Source: Stentor coeruleus | Lineage: Eukaryota > Ciliophora > Heterotrichea > Heterotrichida > Stentoridae | Direction of reading: 5' to 3' | Length of the DNA stretch: 64,000 nt | Assembly: GCA_001970955.1 (NCBI GenBank) | Contig: MPUH01000080.1 | Span: forward strand, 51,499-115,498 | Shown here: positions 47,983 to 58,329 of the stretch, in pieces | Layout of the letters: every line of letters begins with the position of its first letter | Position numbering within the stretch: the stretch's first letter is position 1 | The notes under the pieces: model-generated | The model's database searches: none | Told to the model about the DNA's origin: nothing | What the model saw: only the letters and a program-made list of their open reading frames with translations | Made by a program: the position numbers and the translations under genes

Positions 47983-48942
47983 TCACCTATCATCAAACCT
48001 TACACCCAAGCAAACACTCGACTTATTATTATAAATCGGTCTTGGTGGGTTTAAATCCTTCAATTTATAATAACCTCCATAAACAGTTTTGTATTGACTA
48101 CCACACATCCCTAACTCAATCTCGCTACCAAGAATTTTTTCTCTATTAACCCAAGCCGAAACTTTATCTCTAGTCTGAACAAAGCTTTTCTCACAAGGTC
48201 CAATATTTTTATCTTCACAATTCCCAAACTTAAAATGTTCATTAAATATAAATTCATTACCAAAAGCAGGATCTTGCACTGATTTCCCTACAACCCTAAC
48301 AAAACTAGAATTTTGCGATGTTTTATAAAATCCTCCTGTCGTTTTATGTTTTTGGAAAATCTGACTATCAGGGACTTTTAAATCTTTAGTTTTTGGCATA
48401 GATTTCCCTTTATAATCCTGAGCTACAGTCTGATAATCAGCTGGATTTTTACCAAAAAAACAACTAGATTTCGCTATGAGTTCTTTAGTTAAATGCCCAT
48501 CAGTATGATTAATATTTTTTTTTGGGGTAAAACTTGTCCTATTTATTGTACTTAAGCTCCTTTTATCAGTACCGAATTTTACATTGGTTTTATCGTTTAA
48601 ATTTATATAGTCAGTTTGAGCTGCTGGTTCCCATAAAGAGTGAGTTCTGTTTGCTGGACTTTGTGAAAATCCTAAGGCAAAACTGTGTTTATTGCTTTCA
48701 GTTTTCCTATGTGGACTGTATTTAACTGATTTTGGTGTGAAGTTGGATTTAAAAAGAGAAACTTGTGGTTTGGCAAAATCTCCAAGGCTTACAGATGAGA
48801 TTTGAACCAAGCCTCTTTCGTGTTTGTATTGAGCTTTAGGGAAATGGGCTTTTGATGTTGAAGAAAAAGAGTCTTTATCGTAACCGAATTGGAAGTGACT
48901 TGACCAGGAGTTCATAAGTTTAGAATTTTCATAACTGTTCAT
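47983..48942 (-). CDS. probable axonemal/microtubule-associated repeat protein
   Basis: 319 aa, no membrane segments. A recurrent short motif, roughly (S/T)xFxFGxDxxSxxSTxxxxF, appears about five times: SHFQFGYDKDSFSSTSKAHF, NVKFGTDKRSLSTINRTSF, SSCFFGKNPADYQTVAQDY, a variant near GKSVQDPAFGNEF, and EHFKFGNCEDKNIGPCEKSF. Motifs of this style occur in microtubule inner proteins and related ciliary proteins of animals and protists. The spacing of 50-60 residues would suit binding along a microtubule lattice (inference). Exact family not named. Ends in TGA. Confidence 0.65.
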   Translation of the reverse strand: MNSYENSKLMNSWSSHFQFGYDKDSFSSTSKAHFPKAQYKHERGLVQISSVSLGDFAKPQVSLFKSNFTPKSVKYSPHRKTESNKHSFALGFSQSPANRTHSLWEPAAQTDYINLNDKTNVKFGTDKRSLSTINRTSFTPKKNINHTDGHLTKELIAKSSCFFGKNPADYQTVAQDYKGKSMPKTKDLKVPDSQIFQKHKTTGGFYKTSQNSSFVRVVGKSVQDPAFGNEFIFNEHFKFGNCEDKNIGPCEKSFVQTRDKVSAWVNREKILGSEIELGMCGSQYKTVYGGYYKLKDLNPPRPIYNNKSSVCLGVRFDDR

Positions 48943-49089
48943 AATATATATAACTATTCATAATATATATAACTATTACAATTTTCAATACAATCATCAA
49001 AAGGAATCGGTAAAAAAACATAAATAAAATTGAATTTTTAGCACAAAATCCTTTATCCTCAACACAAACTATAATAATTAAATCTAATC

Positions 49090-52000
49090 CTAAGACCTAA
49101 AAGGGTTCCTACACAGTGGACAAGTAGCATTATGTGAACTGCTAAACCATTTCTGTATACAAAGCTTATGAAACTTATTCTGACATACCTGGCATGGGAG
49201 GTTAGGCAATGATTTATCAGTAGGATGTACCAAATAATAGCAAATATAGCAATCTTCAATCCCATCTAAACCTCTTTCAACATGTTCTTTCCAAGCTAAA
49301 AGTAATTCAAGTAAACTAGAATTCTCTTGTTGTAATAATTGGACCATACTAAGTAACCATCTTCTAACTTTATCTTCAGAAATCTTAACTTTTTTAGTAA
49401 CAGTTGGCTCAGGTGGAGATAAAGGATAATCAGTTGGTATTTGTAAAGATACTTGAACTGTGAATTCTGATTTACTAAAAACAGCTGTTATGTTTCTTGC
49501 TGCTTTAGAAGTTTCAATACTAAGATTTTTTTCTTTCCATTCCACTTGGCGATTCTCGATGTTTCTGATTTCCTGTAAGAGAATTGTTGGGGAAATGAGT
49601 TTTTTAACAATCTTTTGCACTGAATTTGATAAGAAACGGTCACATCCAAGCCACCAATTACGTCCTAAAGAGGGAAAAGTGCTGAGAAACTTAAACATCG
49701 CCAAACAACAAAGCTTGGCGCAACTGTCTTCATTTAGCACATCAGTCCAAGCAACATTGAATTCGCTGTCAAGTTCACTTTCATCATGTAAATACCCCAT
49801 AAGTGTTGTTAGAAATACAGTGACAATTTCTGGGGTGTTTTCTAATAAATCTTTAAAACATACCATAAATTCACTTAAAGGTTCTTTTTTGCTTTCACGA
49901 TGATATTTCTCCATACGATATTTTTCTATAAGTAACATCCATGTAAGAATATAAGAAAAAGTTTTCCCTTCCATAACTTCACTTTGAACATTAGGCACAT
50001 AACTGAGTAATTTACTAGCAAATTCTGGTATTGGTTGGAATCTTGTTCTTGTAATTTCAACTTGTCTATATACATATTCTAATAAAGCATATACTGATTT
50101 TGACATATTTACTGATGTGATTTCTGATAGGATTTTATATAAGCTTTCTTCATCAGTATTTTCATCGGCGATACTGAAAATCCTAGTAAAAGTTTCGGAA
50201 ATTTCTAATAATTGAGGAGGAGTGAGATTTTTTGTATGTAAAGGAAGGTTAATTATAAGCTCAAATAGATGATCTTTGTTGAAAAGTCTTTCTGGAGATG
50301 ATAAGAGCCTTTGGATATAAGGGAGGACTTCATGGACTTCATTACCTTCTAATAATATGCTGATGACTAAAAGTTCAATTTTTTCTAATTGTGGGATCTG
50401 GTCAAAACCCCCTCTTCGGACTATACTTAAAGCTAAAGATAAGTCAGTTGGTCTAAGTCCTTGGTCTATAAGTTTTTCTAAACATTGTATATCTTGAGGT
50501 AAACTTGATAAATCATCATCTGGGATACAAGCTGAGTATATTCTTATTGGTACTTCAGAATATGTTTCAAATGCTAAATTCCTCCATTTTTCTAAGGTTT
50601 GATTATAATTGTCTTTACTTAGAACTGATTTGAATATACTTACTACATCACATATAAGCACAGTATATTCAGAATCCTCTTGGATATTATTCATACAGAA
50701 AGTAAATAAACTTAGAAGTTCGTTTTGGTCCCAGGTCGAACTGTCTTGATCGTTTTGGAGGATGATTTTCAGATATTTTATTTGGATAGCTCGGAAAGAT
50801 TTATATGATTTTGAGACTTGAGTTAGTTCTTTAAGGAGATTTTCGATGAAAGATAGGTCGTGAGCTTGAACTTTAGTGTTTATTAAAGGGTTGCATGTGG
50901 AGTTGACGTATTTTTGTAAGGAAGAGTATAAGAGGATATTAGAGTTTATGCATGGGACTAAAGAAAATCCGAGGACTTTAGTTAGAAACCAAGGGTTTTG
51001 TTCAAGGGATGAGAGGATTTTGATTGAGGTTTGGATGACAAGGTGGTCGAAAAGCACCCAGACGTTGGGGCAAGTATAGAAATTATTGAATATTTCTGCG
51101 GTAAAGAAACTTTCAATTGTCTGTTGTGGTTGGTGAGATATAGAAACTAACTTTTTAGCTATAGGGATTAAGGAACTCCAATTTTCTGAACTTAGGAGCT
51201 GGTCTTTTAATATAGTTTGACAAGTGTTTATTATTGGCAGAAGGGTTTCGATTGGAATTTCTTTACATACTTCCCATAGGTCGTTAAGTTTCGTCTTGTA
51301 ACCATGGTAGGCTAGGTATTGTCCTAAAAGAACTGCAGAGGTATTGTCGAGTTTTTTATGTAAAATTGAAAACAGCTCAAAAATCTTTGCGAAAGAAAGA
51401 TTTAATATATTTTCCGATACTGAGTTTTTCATCCCAAGCACTCCAAGCAAATTTTCAATAATCCTATTAATAGACTCACGAAGATTATCCATCAAAACCA
51501 TATCTTTTCTAACCAATCTCTGTAAACAAATCGAAACTTTCCCAAGAATCTGAAGACTATCAGTGCTTTCTAATCTATTCAAAATATCCTTCATAACACC
51601 AACAAAATCTTCAGTCTTAGTAACCTTAACAAGCTGATTTTCAAAATTTTCCGGCATCAAAATTATCAGACTGTTAATATCCGATAAAGAAAAAATTACC
51701 GACCTTAACCAAAGCTCAGGATGCACAAAAAGCACTTGGGATAATAATAAAAGAAGTTCTTGAGGATAAGAAAAGTTATTAGCTTTAACCCACCAATCAT
51801 AAATCTTAGCATCAGGTTCTGCATAATTCGATAGCAACTGACTAAGTTTACTATAAAAAGGTAATTTATTTTTAACATCTCCAAGATCTTCAATAGTAAT
51901 TTTCCCAATACTTGCCTGATTAGCAAAACCTAATTTGCCTTCTAATTCTATAGACATTTGCCCATAACATGATGTTAATATATGACAAACAAGAGTTTTG

Positions 52001-53415
52001 GATTTTTCATGGTTTTCTTGAGTGTTTTTTGAAAAATCTTCAATAAAGTAAATTGTTGCTTCGGTTTTATCGCTGAGGTTTTTAAGAAGAATTTCGGTTA
52101 TAGGTTTAGTTATGTCAGGGAATTGATCTTTGGATTCTAAGAAAGATAAGGTTTGAGTTAAGAGTTTTGGTACGGATAATAAGTATGAAGTGGCGTTAAT
52201 TTTGGAATTGACATTTAGGTATAGGATTACTGGGTCGATAAAATGGGTTTCGAGGAAGGCTTTGTTGTTTACCACTTTGTAATAGAGATAAAGGAGGACT
52301 TCATAAAAAGCGTTTAAAGCGTAGGTACCGTGGAAACTACCTTCTTCTGAGGAGAGACCTTTGATGATACCTGATAGGATGCTTTCTATAGACTTTTTGT
52401 CTTGAAGTTTTTCTTTTTCTATTAGAGACAACACTTTGACGATAGCTAAGTAAAACGAAGGGCCAGCTCCTGACGCTGCTCTCGAAGCACAAGCAGCCAA
52501 CTCCGATAAAATCTTGGCAACATTAACACAAGTGCTAAACCTAGGAAACTTCTCCATAATACTAACAATAATCTTATCCCACAAAACCTGCTGAATCAAA
52601 CGATTTTTCTCTCCAATCAAAGCAAAAATAGTAGGTACTGCCACATTTAACAAATCCTGAGATATCATTCCTTGACCCAAAAACTCATCAAAGCACATTA
52701 ACCCAGCACATCTAACAAGCGGCCTATAAGCCACTTCAACAAATCCCCATACTTTAGGTTGTTCAAGAAAAACTCTACAATGTTGTCTAACATTTTCAGA
52801 CATAACCAAAGCATCTTTAATTCCCAAAAGAGCACAACTCATTAATCTTTCCATAAGCTCTTCACTTTCCTGTAACTCTTTATTTAATATAGGAATAACT
52901 TCTTTTATATATTTTTCTATACATTTCTCTACAACCATAACATGTTTGTTTTCTGGAAATGCAGTTGAAAAAGCTTTCTTAGCCATTTCAGCCACTTCTT
53001 TACAAGGGTCGTTTCTACCAAGCCATAAAGGGGTGAAGATTTCTTGTATATAATTCACGAAATTCCTTTTGAATTTACTAAAAAATAATGCTTGAACTCG
53101 AAAAGCACCTTCACGAACAGTTTTGTCCATATCATACCTGATCATTTTGCCAAAAAGAAAAATCCAACTGGGTAATAAGTCTATAAAAAGTGTGAAGTCT
53201 TTAGTTGATTCACAGATTTCAGAGATCTTGTTAAGAGCTTTGGTTTTTGTATTTTGGGACTTTTTAGCACATTTTTCTATAAGATTCTTGAGCTCATAGT
53301 ATTGGGTTTCAGAATAAGGCGACTCAGGGCTATAGTAAAGGCTTTTGTCCTGAGAAGCCATAGCAGCACTAAACCCTGCAAAAAGGTTGATTCCAGAATC
53401 TTGTCCTTTTTTCAT
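49090..53415 (-). CDS. LTN1: E3 ubiquitin ligase Listerin
   Basis: 1441 aa, within the normal range for Listerin. It acts in ribosome-associated quality control, ubiquitinating nascent chains on stalled 60S subunits. The N-terminus (INLFAGFSAAMA, SETQYYELKNLIEKCAKKS, KTKALNKISEI) matches the conserved NEMF/60S-contact region. HEAT-like helices fill the middle. The end holds an RWD domain (KSEFTVQVSLQIPTDYPLSP) and a C-terminal RING (CYICYYLVHP, LPCQVCQNKFHKLCIQKWF, SSSHNATCPLCRNPF). The exchanger gene lies upstream, 51 bp away on the same strand. Confidence 0.96.
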   Translation of the reverse strand: MKKGQDSGINLFAGFSAAMASQDKSLYYSPESPYSETQYYELKNLIEKCAKKSQNTKTKALNKISEICESTKDFTLFIDLLPSWIFLFGKMIRYDMDKTVREGAFRVQALFFSKFKRNFVNYIQEIFTPLWLGRNDPCKEVAEMAKKAFSTAFPENKHVMVVEKCIEKYIKEVIPILNKELQESEELMERLMSCALLGIKDALVMSENVRQHCRVFLEQPKVWGFVEVAYRPLVRCAGLMCFDEFLGQGMISQDLLNVAVPTIFALIGEKNRLIQQVLWDKIIVSIMEKFPRFSTCVNVAKILSELAACASRAASGAGPSFYLAIVKVLSLIEKEKLQDKKSIESILSGIIKGLSSEEGSFHGTYALNAFYEVLLYLYYKVVNNKAFLETHFIDPVILYLNVNSKINATSYLLSVPKLLTQTLSFLESKDQFPDITKPITEILLKNLSDKTEATIYFIEDFSKNTQENHEKSKTLVCHILTSCYGQMSIELEGKLGFANQASIGKITIEDLGDVKNKLPFYSKLSQLLSNYAEPDAKIYDWWVKANNFSYPQELLLLLSQVLFVHPELWLRSVIFSLSDINSLIILMPENFENQLVKVTKTEDFVGVMKDILNRLESTDSLQILGKVSICLQRLVRKDMVLMDNLRESINRIIENLLGVLGMKNSVSENILNLSFAKIFELFSILHKKLDNTSAVLLGQYLAYHGYKTKLNDLWEVCKEIPIETLLPIINTCQTILKDQLLSSENWSSLIPIAKKLVSISHQPQQTIESFFTAEIFNNFYTCPNVWVLFDHLVIQTSIKILSSLEQNPWFLTKVLGFSLVPCINSNILLYSSLQKYVNSTCNPLINTKVQAHDLSFIENLLKELTQVSKSYKSFRAIQIKYLKIILQNDQDSSTWDQNELLSLFTFCMNNIQEDSEYTVLICDVVSIFKSVLSKDNYNQTLEKWRNLAFETYSEVPIRIYSACIPDDDLSSLPQDIQCLEKLIDQGLRPTDLSLALSIVRRGGFDQIPQLEKIELLVISILLEGNEVHEVLPYIQRLLSSPERLFNKDHLFELIINLPLHTKNLTPPQLLEISETFTRIFSIADENTDEESLYKILSEITSVNMSKSVYALLEYVYRQVEITRTRFQPIPEFASKLLSYVPNVQSEVMEGKTFSYILTWMLLIEKYRMEKYHRESKKEPLSEFMVCFKDLLENTPEIVTVFLTTLMGYLHDESELDSEFNVAWTDVLNEDSCAKLCCLAMFKFLSTFPSLGRNWWLGCDRFLSNSVQKIVKKLISPTILLQEIRNIENRQVEWKEKNLSIETSKAARNITAVFSKSEFTVQVSLQIPTDYPLSPPEPTVTKKVKISEDKVRRWLLSMVQLLQQENSSLLELLLAWKEHVERGLDGIEDCYICYYLVHPTDKSLPNLPCQVCQNKFHKLCIQKWFSSSHNATCPLCRNPFRS

Positions 53416-53466
53416 TATATCAGATCATTTCGTACAATTTTTAAGAAGGGTTATCATAATTTTAAG

Positions 53467-56400
53467 TTAATACTGAGGGACTACGGATTTGAATTTTATA
53501 GAAAATGCTTGAGGATTTTCATTTACCATCAGCATCATTGTATCGTCAAGCTTGCTTTCGTTTATCATGCTAAGGTCTTCAACTTTGACATCTTTTCTAG
53601 CAATAGTATCATTGGTAATCTTCACACAGAACCTCTTAAATACTTCTGACATAGTCACATTTTTCTCCCAAGAATACCTAAAATCTTTTGGAAACATAAG
53701 GATAATACTTCTTTCCAACATTTCCCTAGGCTTATTACTCGGTTTCACAACCCAGTTTTTCAACTCATTATATCCTTTTCCTTTCATCAAAAATCCTCCA
53801 TCAGGGAAAAAGCATCTTTTACCCTTTTCAAATACTTTAACAATAGAAGCTCCCATAACCCTAAGTATATGTTTTTCTTGTGCATCTTTAAGATTATACC
53901 GCTCTCGATTAAGTAGGATGAGCTCTTCAGCAGCTTCTGTATACATATCTTCAACAAATCCTTCAAATTCTAAAATTTCTTTAGGAATATGGGCAACTAC
54001 TGTTGAAGTTATGGCTGTAGCTGTTGAAGTGTATTTTTCAGCAAATTCTTCTAATAAGTGTTGTACGCCGACTATATTACCTATTATAAGCTCTTGGCTT
54101 ATCCAGGTACTTTTTTCAAGAACACGGCCACGGATTATAAGAAAAGCGCCATTTGCTGGGTAGCCTTCTAGGTAGAGAATTTCACAAGGTTTATAAACTT
54201 TCTCAGTAATTTTACTTAGTAAAAGGTTTATTTCTTGTAAAGTCGCCCCTGTAAAACGGTTAAAAAGCACGTCTCGGAGTATAGGCATAGGGGGGATGCC
54301 TTGGAAAGTGACAGTTCTTATTGAAGCATCAATAGCTTTAATCAAAGACTCATATTCCAACTCTTTTATAAGCCCATTTTCATATACTTCACTTATAAGT
54401 TCCCTTTGTGAATATAACAAAAGCTTGCAACACCTTTTTGTTTGAACCTCAGCAAGAACTTCTGGATAACAGTCTATGATATAAATATTCATAAATTCTT
54501 CACATAGTTTAACTTGTTCATGAGCTTCTCTCATAACTTCTTCAAACACATTTTTGTCTATATCAATTTCCATTTCATCAATCAATTTCTCAGTCTCTTC
54601 ATGACATTTGATGAAATTATTAGCAGAATCATAAGCTAAGATAATCCTTTTGTATATAAACCTTCTAAAAATCTTCCCGATTACATACAAACGTGAGAGT
54701 TTTGACCAGAACTGCATGGCACTATCTTTATATACAAGTTTTCTAACAACAACCCAATCATGCATTGGTTCTGATTCTTTATCTAAAGAAATATTGCATG
54801 AGTCTATAAGAATAAGTGAGGCTTCACCATGACAAAGTCCTTCTTCAAATTGGTGCCAGTATATACCTTTAAGTGTCGTTAGATATCTACGACGCATTTC
54901 AGTAGCTAAAGAGTTTTTGCTTAATGAGAATTTTTCTGAAAACCTTTTAAGTAAATGATGGGATTCGAAATCTTCAGGATTTTCTCTTAAAACTTGCTGA
55001 CCAACTTTGGATTTCTTAAGAATACTTCGAACTAAAGGATAAGGACCAGCTAATTCTAATACCCTATCCCAACTGATAAGTTTGAGATCTTTTTCGCTAT
55101 GTAGCTCTTCAATTTTAGCCTCTGAGATTTCGACTAGGGCTTTAGTAACTCCAGCAAGCATGTTTTCTTGAACATCAGTCAAATCTTCAAGTCCTAAAGT
55201 TCTGACTATAATCCTACTGACAACTCCACCGGCTATAATACTAAGCCAAGCTGTGCCAATACCTAAATACCCAATTATTGGTCTAAAAGTCTCTTCAATT
55301 TCTTCATTATGATAAGCCATTAGGACTAAAGCAGTAGAAATAACACCCTTCATCCCAGCAAAAGTCATAAAAACCAAATCTTTCCAAGTCATCCCATATC
55401 CAAGATATCTTAAAGCTGGATAATGACATAATAATACTATCCCTCTAATAATATAGCTTAAAGGGAACATTAAAAACAACACATAATAATCTTTATCAAC
55501 AAGTTCATTACTTCTGTAAATAGCAATATCAGCAAAAAGTAACCCGGCTATTATAAATACTATAGATTCAATATTTCTAGACCAAATCTCTATAAACTCA
55601 TGTAAACGTTCTTCAATACTTGGGGAGATCAGAGTTTTTCCATATGCTGACATAAAAAGACCATATGATACTAAAGCTAAAGCTCCTGAAACGTGGATAA
55701 CTGTCATATCACAAACCCAAAAAAGAAGGTATGCCAAAATCAATGCAAGATTCGTTTCTATATAAAAGTCGTTTAAAATCCTTCGTATTACTAAACCCAT
55801 AACTATTGCTGACCCTATACCCATTCCAAAACCCCCAAATGCTAAACGGGAAAATTCTTTTAAACTGTCGGCAAAGCCAGCGAGTCCTGAAGTGTTTGAA
55901 ACTAATATTTTAAATAATACTAATACTGTTGCTTCATTAAACATTGTTTCACCACTGATTAGAGTTTCTAATTTATCAGGTGCATAAATATCTTTTAGTA
56001 AAGAATCTACGGCTATATGATCGGTAGCACTTAGGATTACCCCAAGGACATAGAGTTGATCCCAATCATATTCGTATCCAAATATAAATCTTAATGCTAC
56101 ACCGTTCAATATTGTGCAGCCAATGACTACGGTTGTGGCAAGTGGTATAATTTGCCATATCTCTTTCTTAATTGTATACCAGTCACCTGAAAATGAAGCT
56201 TCAAATATTAGTATTGGGAAAAACACAAGGCTGATTAATTCATGATCGATGAGTTTTACTTGAGTAACTACTTCTCCCATTTGGCCAATGTGAGGACCGA
56301 TAATTCTGATTAGCAAACCGAAAATCAAAAGACTTGGGGCAACAGGTATATGTAAGTGTTTTTTCATCTCATAGCAAACAATCATCAATAATAAACTGAA

Positions 56401-56487
56401 AGCAACAAAAAGAATTATTGCAAGTAAACTTTCTGATGAAGCAGTAGACATATTGCTTTTTATTAACTTGCAATGGCTTATGAGCAT
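53467..56487 (-). CDS. SOS1-like Na+/H+ exchanger (CPA1 family) with a C-terminal cyclic-nucleotide-binding domain
   Basis: 1006 aa, or 994 aa if the ATG at 56451 (MSTASSESLLAI) is used. The exchanger domain (about residues 15-440, 12 or so helices) has LVFFPILIFEASF, SATDHIAVDSLL and GETMFNEATVLVLF. In typical CPA1 exchangers these read SAxDPVAV and GESLLND, so Pro is His and the ND ion site is NE here. The cytosolic region has the SOS1/SLC9C block RRRYLTTLKGIYWHQFEEG. A CNBD lies at about 745-860 (ILYLEGYPANGAFLIIRG, STVVAHIPKEIL). No voltage-sensor block like that of sperm SLC9C1 is evident. It likely moves Na+ out for H+ at the plasma or ciliary membrane; regulation by cyclic nucleotide is inferred. 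Confidence 0.92.
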   Translation of the reverse strand: MLISHCKLIKSNMSTASSESLLAIILFVAFSLLLMIVCYEMKKHLHIPVAPSLLIFGLLIRIIGPHIGQMGEVVTQVKLIDHELISLVFFPILIFEASFSGDWYTIKKEIWQIIPLATTVVIGCTILNGVALRFIFGYEYDWDQLYVLGVILSATDHIAVDSLLKDIYAPDKLETLISGETMFNEATVLVLFKILVSNTSGLAGFADSLKEFSRLAFGGFGMGIGSAIVMGLVIRRILNDFYIETNLALILAYLLFWVCDMTVIHVSGALALVSYGLFMSAYGKTLISPSIEERLHEFIEIWSRNIESIVFIIAGLLFADIAIYRSNELVDKDYYVLFLMFPLSYIIRGIVLLCHYPALRYLGYGMTWKDLVFMTFAGMKGVISTALVLMAYHNEEIEETFRPIIGYLGIGTAWLSIIAGGVVSRIIVRTLGLEDLTDVQENMLAGVTKALVEISEAKIEELHSEKDLKLISWDRVLELAGPYPLVRSILKKSKVGQQVLRENPEDFESHHLLKRFSEKFSLSKNSLATEMRRRYLTTLKGIYWHQFEEGLCHGEASLILIDSCNISLDKESEPMHDWVVVRKLVYKDSAMQFWSKLSRLYVIGKIFRRFIYKRIILAYDSANNFIKCHEETEKLIDEMEIDIDKNVFEEVMREAHEQVKLCEEFMNIYIIDCYPEVLAEVQTKRCCKLLLYSQRELISEVYENGLIKELEYESLIKAIDASIRTVTFQGIPPMPILRDVLFNRFTGATLQEINLLLSKITEKVYKPCEILYLEGYPANGAFLIIRGRVLEKSTWISQELIIGNIVGVQHLLEEFAEKYTSTATAITSTVVAHIPKEILEFEGFVEDMYTEAAEELILLNRERYNLKDAQEKHILRVMGASIVKVFEKGKRCFFPDGGFLMKGKGYNELKNWVVKPSNKPREMLERSIILMFPKDFRYSWEKNVTMSEVFKRFCVKITNDTIARKDVKVEDLSMINESKLDDTMMLMVNENPQAFSIKFKSVVPQY

Positions 56488-57307
56488 AATGAAATTGAAA
56501 TAATTGGAATGAAAAAATAAGTTTTCATATAAAAGTTATGCTATTTGTTTGTTATAATATAAAATATTATATTCATATTGTGAGATATAAATATGATGAA
56601 TATGTTATTATAGTCTTTTAGAAATAACGCTGAATTGCAATTTTGGTAAAATGCTTAAAACAGTTGATATATTAATGGGAATTATTAGAGAAAAGCTCTC
56701 TTAGAATTTTTTAGTATGTAAAAAAAAAATTTGATGTATGCTTAATGGTTGAAATCTTTATAGATATGCATTTTAGATACTTTGATTAAAAGAAGTGAGT
56801 GATAGTTTATAATATTAAATTTAAGTTTTATAAAAAAGGTTTAGTTAAGGTATGATTCGCGTTTAACAATTAAGATAAGCATAAAATGAACCTCAAATAT
56901 CATTAGTTCTGTGGGAAAAATTGAATATCCAATCAAAATGCCTATATTGTATTTACGTCATCACACAGCATGGATTTAAATCATTATAATCAATCCTATA
57001 ATCAGTTGATTTTATAATAAACATAATTACAAGGACATTTAATCTAAACTCTAACATCATATTCTAACAAGCATCCTCTATAATCAGGTATAAAACCTAT
57101 TATTCTCATCTTGCCCTATATAAATATAATATAAAAATCAAGGATATTCTTCTGGAAGCTTCTATTAATTTTTATCCTAATATGATCATTAGGGTATTAG
57201 TATTCAAAATTATTATAAAACTTTATCTATCCTAATAAGCTTAATGCACATTTAAATAAAATTCATGGATACTATTATTTACAAGTAAAAATATTACAAA
57301 ATAATTA
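56488..57307. promoter_or_regulatory. divergent intergenic region
   Basis: Between the exchanger start (minus) and the cold-shock protein start (plus). G-leaning to about 56930, C-leaning afterwards. No repeat or RNA gene seen. Confidence 0.5.
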
Positions 57308-58057
57308 ATGGCATTGAGCCTTAAACCTTCGCACACTCGCCACTTATCTAGTACCTTGGGTCCTACTTTTAGTCCATGTATGCCTTTTCATACTAGGTGT
57401 AGTTCTAATGTGTTCTTTAACTCGAGCATCTCGATTACTGAACTTAAAAAAATAGGTGAAGATGCTAGCATAGAAGAACTCTATCTCACATGGGGAGAAA
57501 CACAAAAGAAATTCAACGAATGGGCATCAAACACTTCATCTCCAGTTAAAAACAGCCCAGCAAAAATCACCCCAAAACTCACCAAATACCCATTTTTACT
57601 TACTCCACCTCCTGGATTTGAAAAAATCAAACCTATACAGCTAAGTAGCACTTCAACAGAATCAGAAATTAGCCCAACTTTAGATAAACGTAAGCTATGC
57701 CAAGTTTCAGAAAATGATGTAAAATTACAGGCACCACCTTCGAAATTTGGTCTGATTAAAAGAGAAAAAAGAGGAACTTTTAATAAAGAATGTATAGTGG
57801 GAGAAATGTTTACTGGAGAATTAAAGTTCTATCAGTTAAAGAGAAGGTTTGGGTTTATTTCTTTAGATGTTGATAAGTCTGATGTGTTTTTATGTGAAGA
57901 TGACCTTGTTTTGTCAGGGATTAGTATTAAGAAGTTTAAGGAAGCGATATTTAAGAAAGTGCAGTTAATGTTCATGTTTTCTATAAAGAATTATAATGAA
58001 AACGGTATAGATAAACGCAAGGCTATTAATGTCAAGCTATTAACAGATATTAATTAG
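57308..58057 (+). CDS. cold-shock-domain RNA-binding protein
   Basis: 249 aa. The first 175 residues are Ser/Pro-rich and probably disordered (SPVKNSPAKITPKLTKYPFL, LTPPPGFEKIKP). The C-terminal 75 residues form a cold-shock fold: TGELKFYQLKRRFGFISLD (RNP1-like KxxFGFI) and KSDVFLCEDDLVLSGISI (RNP2-like DVFL), then KKVQLMFMFSIKN and RKAINVKLL. Such domains bind single-stranded RNA or DNA; a role in mRNA control is likely. It is a divergent copy with an insertion between strands 3 and 4. Confidence 0.82.
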   Translation: MALSLKPSHTRHLSSTLGPTFSPCMPFHTRCSSNVFFNSSISITELKKIGEDASIEELYLTWGETQKKFNEWASNTSSPVKNSPAKITPKLTKYPFLLTPPPGFEKIKPIQLSSTSTESEISPTLDKRKLCQVSENDVKLQAPPSKFGLIKREKRGTFNKECIVGEMFTGELKFYQLKRRFGFISLDVDKSDVFLCEDDLVLSGISIKKFKEAIFKKVQLMFMFSIKNYNENGIDKRKAINVKLLTDIN

Positions 58058-58075
58058 GATACTTAATTTTATTCG

Positions 58076-58205
58076 TTGTGGTTTTTATATGTTATAGTAT
58101 TAGCTTTGCTTGTTAGGGTGTTAAGATTTTTTGTTGTGATTTGTGGTTTTTATATGTTATAGTATTGGCTTTGTTTGATAGGGTGTTAAGATTTTTTGTT
58201 GTGAT
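58076..58205. repeat. 65-bp tandem repeat, two copies, with telomere-like core
   Basis: Copies start at 58076 and 58141, with the first bases of a third copy at 58206. Each contains GTTAGGGTGTTAAG or GATAGGGTGTTAAG; the first equals one and a half units of TGTTAGGG. Confidence 0.9.
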
Positions 58206-58329
58206 TTGTGGTTTCATTTTTATAGTTTATGGTAGAAGGATTTTTAATCAAAATATTATAGAAATTTTTATTGGGCTTTGGGATAAGTTGCTTTTATGTT
58301 ATAATTGTAAAAGAACTCCTCAGCTAAGT

